Source: Candidatus Zhuqueibacterota bacterium (GTDB lineage: Bacteria; KSB1; UBA2214). Taken from it: a stretch of DNA of 8,352 bases. Made by a program: the position numbers and the translations under genes. The stretch is taken from positions 1 to 8,352 of the forward strand of contig JAKJDB010000090.1 in assembly GCA_022706175.1 (NCBI GenBank), in the 5' to 3' direction. The notes below the pieces were generated by a model. The model did no database searches, was not told where the DNA came from, and was given only the letters and a program-made list of their open reading frames with translations. Positions 6,966 through 8,352 of this stretch are shown here, in pieces; position 1 is the stretch's first letter, and the number at the start of each line of letters is the position of its first letter.

Positions 6966-8352
6966 ATGCACAAACAAGCCGATCTTTTAAATCAGATTCA
7001 AAAGCCGCCCCAGGGTCTCGCTGTTCTGGCTCTGGTGGGACCTTCGTTCATCTGGTGCGCCGAGTACATCGGTTCCGGAGAGGTGATTTTAGCCACGCGC
7101 ACCGGCGCCATCCTCGGCCCCGGCATTCTCTGGGCTATTGTCTTTGCCGTGTTTTTAAAATACTGGATCGGCTTAAGCGGCGCCCGCTACACGGTTTGCA
7201 CCGGCGAAGGGCTGATCGACCTGTTCAACCGTATGCCCGGTCCGCGCAGCTGGGCGGTGTGGATCACCCTGATTGCCCAGTTCATCAGCGCCACCATTGC
7301 CATCGGTTCGTTGGCCACCGCGGCCGGCGTTTTCATCAGCGCATTGCTGCCGGTATCGCCGGTGGCTGGAGGCTGGTTGATCACGGTCTTTGCTCTGGGG
7401 GTGGCCTGGTCCGGAGCGTTCGGCATTCTCAAGATGGTCATGAGTTTCTTGGTCATCGTGATTCTTCTGGGCGTTATCTATGTGACCGCCGGCGTGTTCC
7501 CCGGTGTCACGACGGTGCTGCAGGGCCTGCTGCCGCGAATACCCGATGTGCCCGTCTGGGCGCAGCAGAGTGGTAAGGTTTCAGCTAACGCCTGGCATGA
7601 AATATTGCCTCTGCTCGGTTGGGCGGCCGGCGGATTCGCCAGTCAGGTCTGGTATGGTTATTGGGTGTTGTCGGCCGGCTATGGGGCTGCGGCCGGAGGA
7701 GAGGCGGGAAAACCGGCGGACGATTCTTTTCTCGCCGCCATGCCGGCAGAGACCGCCCGGCGTATTAAAGGCTGGTTGCGGGTGGTGTATGTCGATGCGA
7801 CCCTGGCCATGGTGATCGGCGTTTTCGTGACCGCCTGTTTCGCCCTGGCCGGCGCCGGTGTGCTGGGGCCGCGGCATCTGGCGCCTGACGGCGCCCAGGT
7901 GGCGCTGCAGCTGTCCACTCTGTTCAGCGTCCAATGGGGCCTTGCCGGCGGCTATCTGTTCCTCATCGCCGGCAGCGCCGCACTGATCAGCACGCAGGTG
8001 GGACAACTGGCAGGATGGCCGCGGTTGCTGGCGGACGCGTTCCGCATCTGCATTCCTGGATTCGGCCGGTGGGAGTGGAAGAAACAATTCCGCATATTCC
8101 TGCTCTTTTTTTTCATCACCAACATGACCTTGGTCTACACCTTTGGCCTGAAGCCGGTCATCCTGATCAAAATCGCCGCGGTGCTCGATGGCCTGCTGTT
8201 GACGCCGCTGCAGGCCCTGATGGTGGCGGTTGGTCTGTATTATGTTCTGCCGCGTATGCTTTCAGAAGAGGCCGGGCGGGTGCTTCGCCCGAGTTGGGTT
8301 TTTGCGGTGGGATTGATCGTCGCTTTTCTGGTGTTCGGCTATTTTTGTATTT
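6966..8352 (+). CDS. Divergent Nramp-superfamily transporter, N-terminal 462 residues (3' end outside window)
   Basis: The frame is open from ATG 6966 to the window end with no stop, so the C-terminus is missing. It is a polytopic membrane protein with about ten or more hydrophobic segments (for example about 18-35, 50-70, 97-128, 136-175, 212-232, 272-297, 328-342, 376-394, 398-426, 443-462). The first-segment sequence GPSFIWCAEYIGSGEVILAT (25-44), then LKYWIGLSGARYTVCTGEGL (64-83), and the YGYWVLSAGYG segment (230-240) resemble a known group of distant Nramp relatives. The DPGN motif of segment 1 and the Met-Pro-His motif of segment 6, which bind metal in true Nramp/MntH proteins, are both absent: GSGE stands at the first and no MPH equivalent is seen at the second. 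The ion carried is therefore unknown. An in-frame TGA at 6957-6959 makes ATG 6966 the first possible start; no ribosome binding site is evident before it. Confidence 0.78.
   Translation, partial: MHKQADLLNQIQKPPQGLAVLALVGPSFIWCAEYIGSGEVILATRTGAILGPGILWAIVFAVFLKYWIGLSGARYTVCTGEGLIDLFNRMPGPRSWAVWITLIAQFISATIAIGSLATAAGVFISALLPVSPVAGGWLITVFALGVAWSGAFGILKMVMSFLVIVILLGVIYVTAGVFPGVTTVLQGLLPRIPDVPVWAQQSGKVSANAWHEILPLLGWAAGGFASQVWYGYWVLSAGYGAAAGGEAGKPADDSFLAAMPAETARRIKGWLRVVYVDATLAMVIGVFVTACFALAGAGVLGPRHLAPDGAQVALQLSTLFSVQWGLAGGYLFLIAGSAALISTQVGQLAGWPRLLADAFRICIPGFGRWEWKKQFRIFLLFFFITNMTLVYTFGLKPVILIKIAAVLDGLLLTPLQALMVAVGLYYVLPRMLSEEAGRVLRPSWVFAVGLIVAFLVFGYFCI

Noticed and set aside
6881..7576. A 231-codon open frame over the end of the acetyltransferase and the start of the transporter
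   Set aside because: It is rich in Arg, His and Gly as expected from out-of-frame reading of a GC-rich membrane gene, whereas the other frame gives a clear transporter.

Overview
The window carries the 3' part of a Tad/Flp (tight adherence) type IVc pilus assembly locus, followed by three or four genes of other kinds. Everything is on the plus strand and tightly packed. There is no RNA gene, CRISPR array or insertion sequence that I can see, and no gene-free stretch over 60 bases. The base composition is moderately GC-rich. The divergent Tad proteins and the TadG-like C-terminus suggest a bacterium outside the classical alphaproteobacterial/Pasteurellaceae Tad models, perhaps an uncultured FCB-type or deltaproteobacteria-like lineage. 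That taxonomic guess is weak.

Region 1 (1-4991) is the pilus machine: the end of a TadG-like minor pilin/pseudopilin-type protein, then TadZ (pole-localising ParA/MinD-like protein with a degenerate receiver), TadA (secretion ATPase), TadB and TadC (inner-membrane platform proteins). tadZ-tadA and tadA-tadB overlap by four bases, and the tadC ribosome binding site overlaps the tadB stop, so they look translationally coupled. TadA would power Flp pilin polymerisation through the TadB/TadC platform, with TadZ placing the apparatus. tadC is broken by a frameshift at about 4586-4590, inside its most conserved cytoplasmic motif. The pattern fits loss of about five bases better than a one-base insertion.

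Region 2 (5046-6369) holds a small membrane-anchored protein with an SH3/Sm-like look and, four bases later, an unusual two-part protein: an N-terminal DUF192 domain fused to a C-terminal multi-pass isoprenylcysteine carboxyl methyltransferase (ICMT)-like domain. The close spacing suggests they are co-expressed, possibly with the tad genes. This fusion beside a pilus locus is the most novel item in the window.

Region 3 (6415-8352) holds a GNAT acetyltransferase of the spermidine/thialysine acetyltransferase (SSAT) type and the beginning of a divergent Nramp-superfamily transporter. The transporter lacks both canonical Nramp metal-binding motifs and runs off the window end. These two look like housekeeping or accessory genes with no evident role in the pilus.
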